DNA of 8,792 nt from positions 1 through 8,792 of the forward strand of contig JAUWHU010000020.1 in assembly GCA_030605705.1 (NCBI GenBank), in the 5' to 3' direction. Under the pieces are notes generated by a model that searched no databases, was not told the DNA's origin, and was given only the letters and a program-made list of their open reading frames with translations. Below, piece by piece: positions 6,962 to 8,792 of this stretch. The stretch comes from Thermoflexia bacterium (lineage in GTDB: Bacteria; Chloroflexota; Anaerolineae; B4-G1; SLSP01). Positions within the stretch are counted from its first letter, which is position 1; every line of letters starts with the position of its first letter. Made by a program: the position numbers and the translations under genes.

Positions 6962-7206
6962 TCACGCAACTATTCTCAAAGGCTCTAAAAGCCCTCCGTC
7001 CCCGGGGGCGGGTTGACGAGGAATCTTACCCGGGGGACGCCCCCGATACGGGGGCTGGGAGCAATGTAAGGGCGGCTTTTGCCCCTGTGCGTAAAAACTC
7101 TGCGCTGTGGGCACTGCCTGCCTACACCTACGGTCTGCGCCCCTGCGTTAAAGTGGAGGTGATGGACGCGGAGGACAACGAGCGGGTGGAGATCTATGTA
7201 GAGTAG
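6958..7206 (+). CDS. Small hypothetical protein
   Basis: An 82-residue ORF starting at GTG 6958, four bases of which (GTGA) overlap the stop of the upstream remnant. There is no visible SD, so translation may once have depended on coupling. The first half is polar and rich in Gly/Pro/Arg and is encoded by C/G runs. The second half (about 47-82) reads like ordinary protein: ALWALPAYTYGLRP, then VKVEVMDAEDNERVEIYVE, an acidic strand-rich end. No signal peptide, membrane helix or cysteine pair is seen. I do not recognise the family. If the upstream remnant really is a broken gene, this may be the surviving last gene of a decayed operon. It could also start further downstream or be non-coding. 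Confidence 0.45.
   Translation: MITQLFSKALKALRPRGRVDEESYPGDAPDTGAGSNVRAAFAPVRKNSALWALPAYTYGLRPCVKVEVMDAEDNERVEIYVE
7031..7055. repeat. Two mutually exclusive GC hairpins
   Basis: CGGGGG (7031-7036), CCCCCG (7040-7045) and CGGGGG (7049-7054) lie in a row, separated by the 3-base spacers ACG and ATA. The middle block can pair with either neighbour but not both. A related CCCGGGGGCGGG block lies at 7001-7012. All of this is inside the coding frame of the small ORF, so it may simply reflect GC-rich Pro/Gly/Asp codons. Confidence 0.4.
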
Positions 7207-7263
7207 GTCAGATTCGCGTTTTACCCGTGTTGTACAGGCGTTGTAGAGGAAAAAGTAACCACA

Positions 7264-7296
7264 AACACCCCGGCTTCAGCAAAAAGCCGGGGTGTT
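7264..7296. terminator. Hairpin between convergent units
   Basis: Perfect 13-bp stem AACACCCCGGCTT (7264-7276) / AAGCCGGGGTGTT (7284-7296) with a 7-base loop. It lies between the plus-strand ORF ending at 7206 and the minus-strand gene ending at 7318. The T tract is weak in both directions (GTTTGTGG on the minus strand). Its location and symmetry suit a bidirectional terminator, mainly for the minus-strand operon. Confidence 0.75.
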
Positions 7297-7317
7297 CGCT
7301 ATGGTCTCGCTCTAAGG

Positions 7318-7662
7318 TTACGGGTAATTTCTCAGCACCAGAGGTAGGAAGACACGGTAGGTGAAGTTCTGCCAATAGCCAGCGTGGGTTTTGAAGTTTG
7401 TGCTATCTATCCAGCCGGTCGCAGGTTGCCCCAGCGTTGAGCGGATTTGGAAGTGGGCGGAGGCTATCTTGCCACCTCCACACCCTACTACATTCCAATC
7501 CAAACCGAAATTAGCTGACCCCATCTGCGCCGGGCGAAAAGGTCCAGATTCGGCTAAAGCGGGTCGCTGGGCTGAAGCCGCCTGGTTGGTCAGCAACACT
7601 ATGAAAGCGAGTCCCACCAACCCAACCAACGTAAGACTCCAAATCTTTTTGTGTCCTCTCAT
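7318..7662 (-). CDS. Small secreted protein with C-terminal LPLVLR tail
   Basis: A 114-residue exported protein from the ATG at 7662. The N-terminus has basic residues (MRGHKK), a hydrophobic core (LTLVGLVGLAFIVLL) and a likely cleavage after A-A-S-A. The mature part holds the pattern FGLDWNVVGCGGG...SAHFQIRSTLGQPATG...STNFKTHAGYWQNF, which I recognise as a short repeat-like module (SA-F-LDW-GGG, then S-NF-L-STGQ, then AGYW) found in many secreted proteins of Chloroflexota and other environmental bacteria, function unknown. It ends TYRVFLPLVLRNYP, almost the same tail as the Kelch/C25 protein. An upstream in-frame GTG at 7677 would overlap the preceding stop, but ATG 7662 is favoured because GAGGGGGG (7675-7668) lies 5 bases before it. 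It follows the lipoprotein gene by 11 bases, so the two form an operon. It is probably surface-attached or released. Confidence 0.82.
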   Translation of the reverse strand: MRGHKKIWSLTLVGLVGLAFIVLLTNQAASAQRPALAESGPFRPAQMGSANFGLDWNVVGCGGGKIASAHFQIRSTLGQPATGWIDSTNFKTHAGYWQNFTYRVFLPLVLRNYP

Positions 7663-7673
7663 GTCAGCCCCCC

Positions 7674-8792
7674 TCACTCATCATCTGATTGCAGGTTGGC
7701 AGAAACTGGTTCCAGTCGTTCCGTCTCATAGCCCAACCGCTTGGCGACGATGCGGTAATCAAAATCAATGCCCGCAGTCCCGCCGCCCAGCTCGTGTACC
7801 GTGAAGGAGGTAGCCGTTTTCTCCGCCACGTAGAGGCCGTTGCAATCTCCCAACGGGGTGAGGAATACATGATAATCTTCACTTAAGTTGACCGTCTGGG
7901 CGAAGAGCGGTTCAATTCCCACCACGGACTCACCATTCTTCAAGGACGCCGTGCTGAAATCCTCGAACCAGTTTTCCGTGCTCTGAACGGCATAGAGACT
8001 CACTGTCTTGTCTTCTACGTCTACTTCAGATTGGAAGGTTGATGCTGTATGATTGCCATTCTCATCAACATACCATACCCGAACACCTGCCCCATTATAG
8101 ATACGAAACTCACTGGCACTGTTATCATCGTGATCTAAATAAAGCCAGATTTCATCGTGGCTATACAGGGACAGGTCACTATGGGTATCACTCATGTCAC
8201 TATGAATGCTAGCCCATGAACCTATGGGGTTGACGATCTCTATCCCCTGCTCACCGACTACTCGCAACGCGGGCAAGGCGGGGTTGCCCCCTCCCACCGG
8301 GTCACCATCAAACGAGTTTACCACGTTGAGGATGGCCTTCGCTCCATCTGTCCCATGGATGATCGTACTCATCGTAGTGGAAATATAAGCGCCGGGCATC
8401 AGCGTAAAGGCGTAAGGTGCGCCATATAAACGCTGCCGAGGGGTTAAGGTTTCGGCGATGGTACCATCATCTACTTCTACCTCCAGCCACAATGGTTGGG
8501 AAAGATCCTCCGCCCCCAACCCGGCTACAGTGCCAGCAGGCCCCACCTCGGTATCGAAAAGCCCATCTTCCACCGCCAACGTCTTGGTCTCCTCATAAAA
8601 AGCCGTGCCGCCAGTATCGCTCTTGTAGAGCTTGAAGGTAAACGAGTAGTTGCCGTTCAGCGGGCTTCCATTTTCGTCGGTCAGGCGGCCCTGGTAGGTG
8701 AACTGAGGATTGAGTCCACAACCGGCGACTAACAGAGCTATAGTCAACAGAACTGTCGCCAATCCAGCTACCGAGAAAAATTTGTGTTTCAT
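7674..8792 (-). CDS. Lipoprotein with tail-fibre/adhesin-like modules
   Basis: A 372-residue lipoprotein. The N-terminus MKHKFFS, a hydrophobic stretch and the lipobox LVAGC (lipidated Cys25) show export and anchoring. Residues about 30-130 match a module common in large bacterial surface and tail-fibre-domain proteins: FTYQGRLTDENGSPLNG, SFTFKLYKS, then PRQRLYGAPYAFTL. The middle (about 185-250) is rich in Asp/His/Ser, includes two HSD units seven residues apart, and continues into SEFRIYNGAG and WYVDENGNHTAS, as in trimeric fibre-like proteins. The end (about 310-360) carries GDCNGLYVAEKTATSFTVHELGGG...FDYRIVAKRLGYETERL, a conserved ending I recall from bacterial proteins with tail-fibre domains. 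The ATG lies exactly at the window edge, so its SD is not visible, but the signal sequence shows the N-terminus is complete. Base composition looks less GC-rich than the plus-strand genes. It probably acts as a cell-envelope structural or adhesive protein. First gene of an operon with the small secreted protein. Confidence 0.85.
   Translation of the reverse strand: MKHKFFSVAGLATVLLTIALLVAGCGLNPQFTYQGRLTDENGSPLNGNYSFTFKLYKSDTGGTAFYEETKTLAVEDGLFDTEVGPAGTVAGLGAEDLSQPLWLEVEVDDGTIAETLTPRQRLYGAPYAFTLMPGAYISTTMSTIIHGTDGAKAILNVVNSFDGDPVGGGNPALPALRVVGEQGIEIVNPIGSWASIHSDMSDTHSDLSLYSHDEIWLYLDHDDNSASEFRIYNGAGVRVWYVDENGNHTASTFQSEVDVEDKTVSLYAVQSTENWFEDFSTASLKNGESVVGIEPLFAQTVNLSEDYHVFLTPLGDCNGLYVAEKTATSFTVHELGGGTAGIDFDYRIVAKRLGYETERLEPVSANLQSDDE

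Overview
The window looks like a chromosomal piece from a member of the Chloroflexota (Anaerolineae or a relative). The basis is the style of the PknB-type kinase, the large secreted Kelch/C25-type protein, and two exported proteins that end in a nearly identical YRV(Y/F)LPLVLRNY tail, an ending I associate with exported proteins of that phylum. This assignment is inference from family style; there is no rRNA or marker gene here. There is no sign of CRISPR, phage, transposase or tRNA.

Layout. Positions 56-2226 (+) hold a two-gene signalling operon. The first gene is a transmembrane Ser/Thr kinase with a DNRLRE-like extracytoplasmic domain. The second, joined by a TGATG stop/start overlap, is an FHA plus OmpR-type winged-helix regulator. 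A clear intrinsic terminator closes the operon (2247-2280). A 484-base intergenic region follows, holding three TTGGCTG copies, a 10-bp inverted repeat, a 9-bp hairpin and a ~100-bp element bounded by 11-bp inverted repeats. Positions 2711-6793 (+) encode a 1360-residue secreted protein: signal peptide, six Kelch repeats, a C25 (gingipain-like) cysteine peptidase domain with intact His and Cys, a C25-propeptide-like module placed after the catalytic domain, CARDB/Ig-like domains and the C-terminal tail. Next come a 16-bp hairpin, a probable gene remnant (6845-6961) and a small hypothetical ORF (6958-7206). On the minus strand, 8792-7674 is a lipoprotein and 7662-7318 a small secreted protein ending in the same tail. 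A 13-bp hairpin (7264-7296) separates the converging units.

How the parts may work together (inference): the kinase would sense something outside the membrane and phosphorylate Thr residues. The FHA-winged-helix protein could read that phosphorylation and control transcription, possibly of the neighbouring secreted protein. The shared tail on two otherwise unrelated exported proteins, with the codons diverged but the residues kept, points to a C-terminal sorting or surface-retention signal. This tail and the rearranged C25 architecture are the most interesting parts of the window.
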